Shown: one piece after another, positions 41,400 through 49,726 of the stretch
How positions within the stretch are numbered: the stretch's first letter is position 1
How the letters are laid out: the number at the start of each line of letters is the position of its first letter
Assembly: GCF_009677585.1 (NCBI RefSeq)
Contig: NZ_WKYV01000019.1
Coordinates: forward strand, 1-64,000
DNA: 64,000 nt
From: Lactonifactor sp. BIOML-A5
Lineage (GTDB): Bacteria; Bacillota; Clostridia; Lachnospirales; Lachnospiraceae
Direction of reading: 5' to 3'
Notes under the pieces: model-generated
The model's database searches: none
Seen by the model: only the letters and a program-made list of their open reading frames with translations
What the model was told of the DNA's origin: nothing
Position numbers and translations under genes: made by a program

Positions 41400-43031
41400 G
41401 TGGAGACATTTATTCGGTTAGAGAAAGCAGCAAAAGAATACGGCAAAAGCAGGATTCTGGAAGATATAAACCTGGATATCAGAAGCGGTGAGGCTGTAGT
41501 GTTCACAGGCACCAATGGAGTCGGGAAAAGTACGATTCTGAAAATGATCGGCGGATTGATCGCGCCGTCAGGGGGAAAGATACATAGGAAAAAAGGACTG
41601 CTGTACCATATGGTACCGGAACGATTTCCAAAGTCTAATCTGACTGCACGGCAGTATATCTGTGCAGTGGGAAAAATTGAGGGCCTAAGGAGAGAGGAGA
41701 TCCAGAAAAAAAGTGCGGATCTTTTTGAACGGTTTCACATGAGCGGGATGGAAGATAAACCCATGAAACTGCTGTCTAAGGGTACGCTTCAGAAAGTCGG
41801 GGTTATCCAGGCGGTTCTGAAAAGACCGGATATTCTGCTGTTGGATGAACCGTTGTCCGGACAGGATGCGGCATCCCAGGCTGTATTTGTGGAGCTGGTC
41901 AATGCTCTGAAGAGGGAGGGGACTGCCCTGATCATTTCCTGTCATGAGGAATTTTTGGTGAACGCTGTGGGGGATACAGTGTGCAGGATAGAGGGAGGAA
42001 AGATGCATACAGTCCGGTTAGAACGCGGGAAGCAGAAGAGGAAGGCTCTAATTACCTTTGAAGCCCCTGGGGACAGGACTGCGCCTGAACTGCCTGTGAC
42101 AGGGGAAGCAATACCGGGGGGACTGCGTTTTATTTCTTCCTATGAAAGCAGCAATGAGGTGGTGGCGAAGATGATACGGGAAGGGTTTCGCTTGGAGGAT
42201 TTTACTCTTGTGGGGGAAGAACCGGTTCTGGCAGGGGAGAGAGAGGGAAACGGAGGAACTCTCCAGGAGCTTGAGCTGCGGGAGAACGAAATGGAAAAGC
42301 AAAGAGGCTCTGTATGGGGAATGCTCTCCTATGAATTTCGGACGTATTTTAAGACCAACAGATTTGCCATGCCTTTTTTAGTTCTGATGGTATTTCTTTT
42401 CAGCTTATATTCTTCCATGCCTGTGGGTGTGACAGACAGCTTTACCATCTCCTGTAATCTTTTGTTTTTACTGATGACGTGGGCAGGGTTATCATACAAT
42501 GAAATGCAGCAAGCGGCAGAAGAACAGATGATGATACTGCGTCTTCAAAGTGAAACGATATATTATTTCGGTCAAAGCCTGTTTCTCTGCCTTCTGGGGG
42601 GAATATTCACGTTGGTTTCTCTCTTGATCCCCCTGGTGTTGGATGCAGTAAACGGCGGCCAACTGTTTTCAATGGGAATTCTGCTTCAGGACGCAGCAGG
42701 AGGTTTACTGTTCATGTGGGCGGGAGCGTTTCTGGGGAGTTCTCTTGGGACCTTGCTGCACCCCAGAGTGATGAAAGACAGAAAAGCAGCTGTAGTGCTT
42801 ACCGTGCTGATTGCTGTCTTAGCCATAGGTAAGACAGCAATCCTGCAGGATGCATCCTGGGTGGGATGGGTTTTATATCTTTTGCCTCCTATCTCAGATG
42901 TTACAGGAGTCTTTGCCGGGACTTTGCATTTTACCTTGAAAGATACCGCCTTTGCCGCGGGAATGTGCATCCTGTACGGAGGTATCTTGACAGCGGTGAG
43001 AATCTGGGGCCTGGAAAAGAGGAAATTTTAG
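41400..43031 (+). CDS. ABC exporter with fused ATPase and membrane domain
   Basis: A 543-residue protein. Residues 1 to about 200 are an ATPase: Walker A GTNGVGKST, signature LLSKGTLQKVG (modified LSGGQ), Walker B ILLLDEPLSG. Residues about 330-540 contain about six membrane segments of ABC-2 type. Most relatives have ATPase and permease as separate genes, so this is a fusion. GTG at 41400 has GGGGG eight bases before it; an earlier in-frame start would lie within yjdF. It probably exports a toxic compound in concert with YjdF. Confidence 0.82.
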   Translation: METFIRLEKAAKEYGKSRILEDINLDIRSGEAVVFTGTNGVGKSTILKMIGGLIAPSGGKIHRKKGLLYHMVPERFPKSNLTARQYICAVGKIEGLRREEIQKKSADLFERFHMSGMEDKPMKLLSKGTLQKVGVIQAVLKRPDILLLDEPLSGQDAASQAVFVELVNALKREGTALIISCHEEFLVNAVGDTVCRIEGGKMHTVRLERGKQKRKALITFEAPGDRTAPELPVTGEAIPGGLRFISSYESSNEVVAKMIREGFRLEDFTLVGEEPVLAGEREGNGGTLQELELRENEMEKQRGSVWGMLSYEFRTYFKTNRFAMPFLVLMVFLFSLYSSMPVGVTDSFTISCNLLFLLMTWAGLSYNEMQQAAEEQMMILRLQSETIYYFGQSLFLCLLGGIFTLVSLLIPLVLDAVNGGQLFSMGILLQDAAGGLLFMWAGAFLGSSLGTLLHPRVMKDRKAAVVLTVLIAVLAIGKTAILQDASWVGWVLYLLPPISDVTGVFAGTLHFTLKDTAFAAGMCILYGGILTAVRIWGLEKRKF

Positions 43032-43924
43032 CAGTCCTGCATGGAGAGAAGAATTTCCTTCATCGCTATAGCCGCGATGCTTAAGGGGCGTTCTCTGTCT
43101 TGTATCAGACAGATATGCCTGGCAGGGGGCTCGCAGTATAGGGGAATGTGGAAAATTTCCTTGTGCGCAAGGGCCTCATCTGCCAGATCCAGGGGCAGAA
43201 AACCTATTCCAAGATCATTTTTTATCATAAGAAGCACCTGATCTGTAGTTGCAGCTTCCATATCCGGCTCAAGGGGCAGATGTTCCTCCATAAAGTATTG
43301 GTTGTAGAATTCATAGGTTTTGCTTTTAGCATCCATGCAAATAAAAGAGTGTTCCTTCAGATCTCTTAAATGCCATGTTTGAGCTGCAAGATATGCGTAG
43401 CCCGGACCACCTGCAAGAATTTCCTGAAAGGCCTTCAGGGGAGTTTCCTCAAGAGGCTTTGATACTCCAGTGGGAGTTGTGACTACTGAAAAATCCACCA
43501 GACCGCTTTGCAGGGCGGCTATGGCCTGAGGCGTGGTATGATTGGAGATACGGATTCGTATTCCAGGGTGCCTGCTGTGAAATTCTCTCAGTTTTTTCAG
43601 CAGCAGTCCATGGAGGGCGATCTCACTGGCGCCTATGGTCACCAGACCGCTGTGGAGAGACTTACTTTTCAGAAGTTCCTCCTCTCCTGCCAGGAGCTGG
43701 GTGACAGCTGCCGCAACACGGGGATATAACTGTTCTCCCTCCGGGGTCAGAGTGACGCCCCGGCTGGAGCGTATAAAAAGGCGGCATCCCAGCTGGTGCT
43801 CCAGATTATGAATGGAGCGGGTAACATTGGGCTGATTATTCATCAGTATATTGGCTGCCTTAGTAAAGCTTTTGTATTTGGCTACATAATAAAAAATCCG
43901 GTAATACTCGTAGGAAATATTCAT
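43028..43924 (-). CDS. LysR-family transcription regulator
   Basis: A 298-residue LTTR with N-terminal winged helix (FTKAANILMNNQPNVTRSIH) and a C-terminal effector domain (SLHSGLVTIGASE). The minus start at 43924 has CAGGAGGCAAT. It overlaps the convergent ABC gene by four bases at its end and is divergent from a YoaK-type gene, so that gene is its likely target. Confidence 0.88.
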   Translation of the reverse strand: MNISYEYYRIFYYVAKYKSFTKAANILMNNQPNVTRSIHNLEHQLGCRLFIRSSRGVTLTPEGEQLYPRVAAAVTQLLAGEEELLKSKSLHSGLVTIGASEIALHGLLLKKLREFHSRHPGIRIRISNHTTPQAIAALQSGLVDFSVVTTPTGVSKPLEETPLKAFQEILAGGPGYAYLAAQTWHLRDLKEHSFICMDAKSKTYEFYNQYFMEEHLPLEPDMEAATTDQVLLMIKNDLGIGFLPLDLADEALAHKEIFHIPLYCEPPARHICLIQDRERPLSIAAIAMKEILLSMQDC

Positions 43925-43954
43925 ATTGCCTCCTGTATTATATAAAAATGATAT

Positions 43955-44004
43955 AGATGTTATCTGAAATATACATTTTACATCTGGTTGGAGAAAAGTA
44001 TAAT
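43955..44004 (+). promoter_or_regulatory. Divergent promoter and LysR-type operator
   Basis: AGATGT (43955-43960) and ACATCT (43980-43985) are an inverted pair with 19 bases between. The right half overlaps the -35 box TTTACA (43977-43982) of a promoter with a 16-base spacer and TATAAT (43999-44004) for the YoaK-type gene. LysR proteins typically bind such interrupted dyads. Confidence 0.6.
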
Positions 44005-44134
44005 ATGATAGAAAAAGAAAAGCAAGAGACAGTTGCTGAGATGACAAAGGCAGGAAGGCTCCGGGAGAAGGGCAGTTCCTGCCGGTTTTATGTATATGAT
44101 GGCAGCTTCTCGATAAGGAAAGGAGAAAAGGAAT
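44005..44134 (+). promoter_or_regulatory. Leader of the YoaK-type gene with hairpin
   Basis: The transcribed leader contains GGCAGGAA (44049-44056) and TTCCTGCC (44076-44083), an eight-pair stem followed by GGTTTTA. It may be a weak attenuator. A short open frame here overlaps the next gene and has no convincing ribosome site. Confidence 0.35.
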
Positions 44135-44809
44135 ATGGTGAAGATTAAAGCAAGGAGCCAGATGTCAGAGTCTCTTCTGCTGGCGGTGTTCTTAACTCTG
44201 GCGGGAGGGTTTCAGGATGCCTATTCTTATAACTGCAGAGGAGAAGTCTTTGCAAATGCCCAGACGGGTAATATTGTACTTCTGGGACAGAATCTGGCCC
44301 AGGGCAGCTGGCAGGAAGCCCTGCATTATATCCTTCCCCTGGGGGCGTTTATCTCTGGTGTCTATGTGACGGAGTGGGTCCACCACTTGTTTAAGGAATA
44401 TCAGCGCCTTCACTGGCGGCAGATGGTTCTTTGCACGGAAGCAATCCTTCTGGCCGTTGTGGGGCTGCTTCCTCAGTCTGCGAACATGTTAGCCAACGGT
44501 CTGATGTCTTTTGCCTGTGCTATGCAGGTAAACAGCTTCCGCAAATTCAGAGGTATCCCATGCGCCACAACAATGTGCATCGGAAATATGAGAAGTGCCA
44601 CAGAGATGCTTTGCAGGTACCATATAACAAAGGACAGAGAGCTGAGAAGGAGATGTATGCACTACTACTTTGTGATTCTGGTGTTTGCATTGGGGGCAGC
44701 TGCGGGCGCTCTTATGAGTTTGTGGCTGGGGGAACGCGCTATCTGGATGGCAGGAGGACTTTTATTGGGGGGATTTTTGATAATGTTTGTGAGAGAAGGG
44801 GAGAGGTAA
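44135..44809 (+). CDS. YoaK family membrane protein (DUF1275)
   Basis: A 224-residue protein with six membrane segments. LTLAGGFQDAYSY at the start, FANAQTGNIVLLGQ and MQVNSFRKFRGIPCATTMCIGN are DUF1275 marks. These proteins are putative transporters of unknown substrate. AAAGGAGAAAAGGAAT precedes ATG. Regulation by the divergent LysR gene is likely. Confidence 0.88.
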   Translation: MVKIKARSQMSESLLLAVFLTLAGGFQDAYSYNCRGEVFANAQTGNIVLLGQNLAQGSWQEALHYILPLGAFISGVYVTEWVHHLFKEYQRLHWRQMVLCTEAILLAVVGLLPQSANMLANGLMSFACAMQVNSFRKFRGIPCATTMCIGNMRSATEMLCRYHITKDRELRRRCMHYYFVILVFALGAAAGALMSLWLGERAIWMAGGLLLGGFLIMFVREGER

Positions 44810-44887
44810 CGGTGAGAGAAATCCCGCGGAGGAGCCTAGGAGGGCATTCCTGCAAAAAAAACAGGAGATCATAGAAAAGGCCGCCGC

Positions 44888-45289
44888 TGCGGGATAGGGG
44901 TAGATACTGTGGATGTGGAAGCGGCAACCAGGAGAAAAATTGCAGTCTGCAATGTTCCGGATCACTGTATCTATGAGGTTGCAAGTCATGCGTTTGCCTT
45001 CATAATGTGTCTGAAACGCCAGCTGTGGCCTTTTGTAAAGAGGGCCCGTGAGGGTGGCTATGCCCAGGGAACACAGATTCGGTGTACCAGAATCCGCGGT
45101 GAGGTAATGGGTATGAAGGTTCTTGTTTACGATCTCTTTGTAACAGAGAGCGGCAGGGCAGAGATACAGATGACCGACAATCTGGGATGCTTGCAGGAGA
45201 GGGCAGACGTTTCTGAAAACACTGTAAAATTAACCTGGGAAGCACAGAGGTATGGAATTATTTACCTCTGTGCTTCCTTTTTCAAATAA
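44888..45289 (+). pseudogene. Remnant of a D-2-hydroxyacid dehydrogenase
   Basis: CGIGVDTVDVEAATRR followed by IAVCNVPDHCIYEVASHAF and LKRQLWPFVKRAREGGY is unmistakably the middle of a D-3-phosphoglycerate-dehydrogenase-type enzyme. The N-terminal domain is missing, and after RIRGEVMGMKVLVYDLFVTE the nucleotide-binding GxGxxG segment is deleted, with the rest eroded. A strong terminator lies within the frame end. Not a functional enzyme. Confidence 0.8.
45238..45282 (+). terminator. Strong terminator after dehydrogenase remnant
   Basis: GGAAGCACAGAGGTA and TACCTCTGTGCTTCC are a perfect 15-pair stem with a ten-base loop, followed by TTTTT. It isolates the beta-lactamase gene from upstream transcripts. 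Confidence 0.9.
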
Positions 45290-45293
45290 CCAT

Positions 45294-45345
45294 TTGACGA
45301 TTGGAAATTCTGTACTATAATAGAATTATATTAAGAAATTCTTAA
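45294..45345 (+). promoter_or_regulatory. Promoter and palindromic site of the beta-lactamase gene
   Basis: TTGACG (45294-45299), 16-base spacer, TATAAT (45316-45321), then TTAAGAA-A-TTCTTAA at 45331-45345 around the transcription start. The dyad is placed where a repressor would block transcription. No blaI/blaR gene is in the window. Confidence 0.6.
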
Positions 45346-45396
45346 GGGCGTTGGTACTTACTTAACAAGACACAAGTGCATATGAAGGAGACACAA

Positions 45397-46329
45397 ATGA
45401 TTAAGAAATTTGCAGTGGTGTTGGCTGCTATTTTATGCTGCAATATTCTGGGCTGCGGCAGCCGGGAAGAGGGGGAGAAAGGGACTGCAGCGACTGCGGC
45501 AGAGGACAGTGGGGTGAACACAGAACAAAAAGATGAGATAACCATTCAGGGTAACCGAAGCAGTGCGTCGGTTATTCCGGATCCCGTCTGGAACACAGTA
45601 GATTACAGCGGGTATTTTCAGGGAGTGCAGGGATGTGCGGTGGTATTTGACTCCAAAGAAGACGAATATCAGGTCTACAATGAGGACATGTGTTACACGC
45701 AGTTTTCCCCCTGTTCAACATTTAAGATCGTATCCACTCTGATTGGATTGGAAACGGGTATTCTCACAGGGCCGGATTCTACTATGGGATACGACAATAC
45801 TAATTATCCGGTAAAAGCGTGGAATAAAGATCTGACTCTGAAAGAGGCATTCCAAAGCTCCTGCATCTGGTATTTCAGAAAGGTTCTGGATCAGGCAGGG
45901 GCGGATGAGGTTCAGCGCCAGCTGAATGAACTGGTGTATGGAAACTGTGATATCTCCCAGTGGGAGGGGAGCGGTGTCAACCCGCAGCCTCAGCTGAATG
46001 GATTCTGGCTGGAGTCCTCGCTGCTGATATCGCCTATGGAGCAGGTTAATATGATGTCAGATATTATGGAGGGACGGTCAGAGTATGTCTCCGGGGAAAC
46101 GGAGATTCTGAAGGAGTTGATGTTCGTCCAGGAGACAGATGGGCATAAAATATACGGAAAGACAGGAAGCGGAAATGCAGGAGACGGCTGGTTTGTAGGC
46201 TTTCAGGAATATCAGGGTAAGTATTATTATTTTGCATTTTATGTGCGGGATGAGAATGCCGGGGGCGACGGGGATAAAGCAGAGGAAATTGGAATAAATG
46301 TTCTAACAGAGAACCAGCAGACACAGTAA
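45397..46329 (+). CDS. Lipoprotein class D beta-lactamase
   Basis: A 310-residue penicillin-recognising serine enzyme. Lipobox ILGC (Cys 20) anchors it to the outer face of the membrane. Active-site motifs: S107-T-F-K110, YGN at 181-183, KTG at 255-257, and the class D marker FWLESSLLISP. The family includes OXA-like and CDD enzymes of Clostridia, as well as BlaR sensor domains; the lone domain with full motifs favours a beta-lactamase. ATG at 45397 has GAAGGAGACACAA before it. Confidence 0.85.
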   Translation: MIKKFAVVLAAILCCNILGCGSREEGEKGTAATAAEDSGVNTEQKDEITIQGNRSSASVIPDPVWNTVDYSGYFQGVQGCAVVFDSKEDEYQVYNEDMCYTQFSPCSTFKIVSTLIGLETGILTGPDSTMGYDNTNYPVKAWNKDLTLKEAFQSSCIWYFRKVLDQAGADEVQRQLNELVYGNCDISQWEGSGVNPQPQLNGFWLESSLLISPMEQVNMMSDIMEGRSEYVSGETEILKELMFVQETDGHKIYGKTGSGNAGDGWFVGFQEYQGKYYYFAFYVRDENAGGDGDKAEEIGINVLTENQQTQ

Positions 46330-46415
46330 ATTTTCCCCAATCATTTGACAAATGCTTTTATGTGAAACAATGGGCAAAATGATGATGCAAGCTCGGACAA
46401 AGGGGTCTGATAGAG

Positions 46416-46438
46416 AGCCCTTTTGGCCGGGCTTTTTT
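46416..46438 (+). terminator. Terminator immediately before pxpB
   Basis: AGCCC/GGGCT with a TTTTGGCC loop and TTTTTT. It follows the beta-lactamase gene by 87 bases but ends only 12 bases before the pxpB start and overlaps the leader of its ribosome site (GGAGG at 46439). It may end the bla transcript or act as an attenuator for pxpBCA. Confidence 0.65.
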
Positions 46439-46450
46439 GGAGGTAAGTAT

Positions 46451-47185
46451 ATGAGATGTGTACCGGCAGGGGATTGTGCTATTATGGCAGAATTTCCACA
46501 GGAGATTAGCACCCGGACAAATGACAGGGTTCATGGGCTGGCCAGGGAGATCGTAAGCCGGCAGATCCCGGGAATTACAGAATTGGTGCCAGCATTCTGT
46601 TCCCTGATGATTTATTATCAGCCTCAGGTGATTTCTTATGGGGAACTGAAAAAGAGGATTGAGGAGCTGGAGGAAGGGGAAGTGGGAACGTTCGGCAAAA
46701 AAAAGAGGATTCTGAAGATTCCCTGCTGCTATGGGGCACGCTTTGGCTGTGATCTTGCAGACATGGAGCAGTATATGAAGCTCACCAGGGATGAGATTAT
46801 TGCCATTCACAGCTCTGTGGATTATAAAATCTATATGCTGGGATTTCTGCCGGGGTTTGTCTATCTGGGAGGACTGGACAAAAGGCTGGAGATGCCCAGG
46901 CTTAAGATACCCCGGATTAAGATTCAGCCGGGAGCTGTTGGAATAGGAGGAAATCAGACTGGTGTCTACCCCCTGGCATCCCCGGGGGGATGGCGGCTCC
47001 TGGGAGGCACGCCCGTGGACTTTTATAATCCGGACCGGGAGGAGCCGGTTCTGTGCAGCGCCGGAGAATATATCCGTTTTATTCCCATAACGATAGATGA
47101 CTACTACGATATCCGCCGGATGATCCAAAAGGGGAGCTATAAGGTGGTGACTGAGGAAGAGGAGGGAGAGCGCTTATGCCAGTAA
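46451..47185 (+). CDS. pxpB: 5-oxoprolinase subunit PxpB
   Basis: A 244-residue protein of the KipI/allophanate hydrolase subunit 1 family: MRCVPAGDCAIMAEF at the start, GFLPGFVYLGGLD in the middle, VGIGGNQTGVYPLASPGGW near the end. With PxpC and PxpA it hydrolyses 5-oxoproline using ATP. ATG at 46451 has TTGGAGGTAAGTAT; the frame is open far upstream but without homology. The next gene overlaps its end. Confidence 0.9.
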   Translation: MRCVPAGDCAIMAEFPQEISTRTNDRVHGLAREIVSRQIPGITELVPAFCSLMIYYQPQVISYGELKKRIEELEEGEVGTFGKKKRILKIPCCYGARFGCDLADMEQYMKLTRDEIIAIHSSVDYKIYMLGFLPGFVYLGGLDKRLEMPRLKIPRIKIQPGAVGIGGNQTGVYPLASPGGWRLLGGTPVDFYNPDREEPVLCSAGEYIRFIPITIDDYYDIRRMIQKGSYKVVTEEEEGERLCQ

Positions 47186-48108
47186 AGATTCTTATCCCGG
47201 GGCCGCTGACGACGGTCCAGGACGGAGGGCGGTACGGCCGTCAGAGTGCAGGAATCCCCCCAGCGGGGGCCATGGATCAGGAAGCCTGGGAGACTGGAAA
47301 TTATCTGGTGGGCAACGAACAGGGGGAGGCAGGCCTTGAATTCACCCTGTGGGGAGGGCGTACACAGTTCACAGAGGATACCGTATTTGCCCTGACAGGG
47401 GCAGACATGTGCCCCAGGCTGGACGGTCAGAGGGTTGCTATGAATGTGCCCCATCTGGCACCGGGAGGAGCTGTGCTGCATATGGATATGGCAAAGGCGG
47501 GATGCCGTACATATCTGGCTGCAGCAGGCGGTATTGAGGTACCTGCTGTCATGGGGAGCCGCTCTACCTATCTAAAATGCAGTATGGGAGGATATAAGGG
47601 CCGTGCGCTGAAGGCAGGAGACATTCTGGAAGTAGGAACAGTCCGAAAAAATTTTGAAGAAGTAAAAAACAGGAAGATCCGGCAGCGGATGTTTCCCCGG
47701 GAGATCGTACTTCGTGCGGTAGAGGGGCCTCAGGCGCTTTACTTTACGGATAAGGGGAAACGGACGTTTTATGACAGCGCATATACCATATCGGGGGAAA
47801 GTGACCGAATGGGGTACCGGCTGAGCGGCCAGGCCGTTGAGAGCAAAAACGGAACAGACATTATCTCGGATCCTATCCCCCTGGGCGCAGTCCAGGTCCC
47901 TGCACAGGGCCAGCCGATTGTCCTGCTGGCAGATCGCCAGACAACCGGAGGCTATGCCAAGATTGCGGTGGTGTGTTCTTTTGACATACCCAGGATTGCC
48001 CAGGGAAGGCCGGGAGATCTGGTGAGATTTCTTCCGGTTTCCATCGAAGAGGCACAGATGCTGTTAAAACAGTATCGCAAAGAGTTAGACCTTATGATGA
48101 AAAAATAG
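47176..48108 (+). CDS. pxpC: 5-oxoprolinase subunit PxpC
   Basis: A 310-residue KipA/allophanate hydrolase subunit 2-like protein. It starts with [17 protein letters not shown] and [12 protein letters not shown], and has [13 protein letters not shown] near the end. It begins ten bases inside pxpB and is followed 16 bases later by pxpA. Confidence 0.92.
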   Translation: MPVKILIPGPLTTVQDGGRYGRQSAGIPPAGAMDQEAWETGNYLVGNEQGEAGLEFTLWGGRTQFTEDTVFALTGADMCPRLDGQRVAMNVPHLAPGGAVLHMDMAKAGCRTYLAAAGGIEVPAVMGSRSTYLKCSMGGYKGRALKAGDILEVGTVRKNFEEVKNRKIRQRMFPREIVLRAVEGPQALYFTDKGKRTFYDSAYTISGESDRMGYRLSGQAVESKNGTDIISDPIPLGAVQVPAQGQPIVLLADRQTTGGYAKIAVVCSFDIPRIAQGRPGDLVRFLPVSIEEAQMLLKQYRKELDLMMKK

Positions 48109-48124
48109 AAGGGCGGGAAATGTA

Positions 48125-48895
48125 ATGTATCAGATAGACTTGAATTGTGATTTGGGAGAGAGCTTTGGAAATTATCGCTGCGGTCTGGATGAGGAAGTGA
48201 TTCCCTATATCTCATCGGCTAATGTCGCATGCGGCTTTCATGCCTCAGATCCCTCAGTTATGGCTAAGACAGCAGCTTTGGCCAGGAAGTATGGGGTAAA
48301 CGTGGGAGCACATCCAGGTTTCCCGGATCTGATGGGATTCGGCAGAAGAAATATGATGGTGTCCCGGGAAGAAGCGAAGACTATGGTCCAGTATCAGATA
48401 GGAGCCCTAAGTGCTTTCTGCAGGGTCCAGGGAATTCCAATGACACATGTAAAGCCCCACGGGGCCTTGTATAATATGGCGGGTAAGGATGCCTCCCTGG
48501 CAGAGGCTATATGCACCGGGATTATGGAAGTGGACAGCAGACTCATTCTCCTGGGACAGGGAGGGAGTGAGATGGAGCGGGCGGCGGCGGCCGCAGGTCT
48601 GACATTTGCCAGAGAAGTGTTTGCGGATCGTGCCTATGAGGAAGATGGAACGCTGGTACCGAGAACTAAGCCGGGGGCTGTAATTGCAGATGAAGAGGAG
48701 GCTGTTCGAAGGGTACTGTCAATGGTGAAGCATGGAAAGACAGAGGCCGTATCCGGAAAGGAGATACCGGTGAAAGCGGATTCCATATGCGTTCATGGAG
48801 ACGGGGAGAAGGCCCTGGCGTTTGTAAAAAAAATCAGAATGGAACTGGAAAGGGAGGGGATTCAGATTGTTCCCCTTGGCTCCACAGCAGGCTGA
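48125..48895 (+). CDS. pxpA: 5-oxoprolinase subunit PxpA (LamB/YcsF)
   Basis: A 256-residue protein of the YcsF family: [12 protein letters not shown] at the start, [28 protein letters not shown] and KPHGALYN. It is the catalytic partner of PxpBC for recycling 5-oxoproline to glutamate. GGGCGGGAAATGTA precedes ATG. It closes the pxpBCA operon. Confidence 0.93.
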   Translation: MYQIDLNCDLGESFGNYRCGLDEEVIPYISSANVACGFHASDPSVMAKTAALARKYGVNVGAHPGFPDLMGFGRRNMMVSREEAKTMVQYQIGALSAFCRVQGIPMTHVKPHGALYNMAGKDASLAEAICTGIMEVDSRLILLGQGGSEMERAAAAAGLTFAREVFADRAYEEDGTLVPRTKPGAVIADEEEAVRRVLSMVKHGKTEAVSGKEIPVKADSICVHGDGEKALAFVKKIRMELEREGIQIVPLGSTAG

Positions 48896-48910
48896 CAGAA
48901 AGATAGAAAA

Positions 48911-48930
48911 GGAGATCCTTGAGGATCTCC
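48911..48930. terminator. Terminator between pxpA and the Lrp gene
   Basis: GGAGATCC-TTGA-GGATCTCC is a perfect eight-pair stem. The T-run lies on the minus strand (TTTTCTATCTTTCT after the stem), so it mainly ends the convergent Lrp gene. Confidence 0.7.
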
Positions 48931-48956
48931 GCAGAGCAGACGGGTGTGACGCCTGA

Positions 48957-49406
48957 TCAGTCAGACGGCAGGGAGGAGTATATATTTTTTACTGTGCGAA
49001 GGACAAAGTGGGTTTTTGTCTGGCGGATTCCGCCTAGGTCATTGACCCACCGGTGTACTTTCTCCAGCTCCTCAGAAGAACGGCAGGATATCTTCAGGAG
49101 AAAATCGAATTCCCCGGTGAGATAATAGCAGGAAATAATCTTCGGGTTCCCCGCAACCCCTTCCATGAAGGATTCATTATATCTGGGATGGTCCAGACTT
49201 ACTTCCATGAGTGCTGTCACACCATTGCCCACCTTGCTGTCGTCTGTGATGGCAGTATAAGAAGTGATAATTCCCATATCCTCCATCCGGTGAATCCGGT
49301 CAATAACTGTAGAAATCGATAAATGTACTTCTTTACTGATATCAGAGGCCTTCTGCCTGGCATTGGCCTTTAGCATCTCTAAAATTTTATAATCCAGTTC
49401 ATCCAT
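48957..49406 (-). CDS. Lrp/AsnC family transcription regulator
   Basis: About 149 residues: helix-turn-helix (KASDISKEVHLSISTVIDRI) and a RAM effector domain (TALMEVSLDHP, SCYYLTGEFDFLLKI). ATG at 49406 (minus) has AAAGGA upstream; the ATG 33 bases earlier has no ribosome site. Members sense amino acids. It is convergent with pxpBCA. Confidence 0.85.
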   Translation of the reverse strand: MDELDYKILEMLKANARQKASDISKEVHLSISTVIDRIHRMEDMGIITSYTAITDDSKVGNGVTALMEVSLDHPRYNESFMEGVAGNPKIISCYYLTGEFDFLLKISCRSSEELEKVHRWVNDLGGIRQTKTHFVLRTVKNIYSSLPSD

Positions 49407-49726
49407 AAGAAGCCCATCCTTTCCAACGAGATCTGCCATAACTGCAGGTTTTATCTATTTTAGTATAACATCTGCAGCACCAGAAATCCATAAGAAATAT
49501 ACCCCTGTAAAAAGGCCGGAACCAGACTTGCGCTTGGGGATGAAATAGCTGCGGCTGAATTTTGGGACCGGGATTTTCAACGCCCAATAGAAAAAGTAAG
49601 GCTGTAAATCATAAATTTCCTTGCACCTCAGGACGATTCACTCTATAATAGTAATTCGCAGGTAAAGATAAGGCAGAGAGGTCTGTCTTATCTTTTGTGC
49701 GCATGTGGAAAAAAGGAGTAGAGCAT
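49407..49726. other. Intergenic region with promoter and leader stem
   Basis: Contains no gene. A promoter reads TTGCAC (49621-49626), 17-base spacer, TATAAT (49644-49649). The leader then forms AAAGATAAG (49664-49672) with CTTATCTTT (about 49687-49695) around an inner CAGA/TCTG pair, a strong stem ending in TTTT about 30 bases before the next gene, possibly an attenuator. Confidence 0.55.

Noticed and set aside
43957..44148. Short open frame before the YoaK-type gene
   Set aside because: It starts before the predicted transcription start, has no ribosome site, and its later Met at 44005 coincides with the -10 edge.
46358..47128. Antisense frame of 256 codons opposite pxpB
   Set aside because: The shadow of a well conserved gene, with no start signal.
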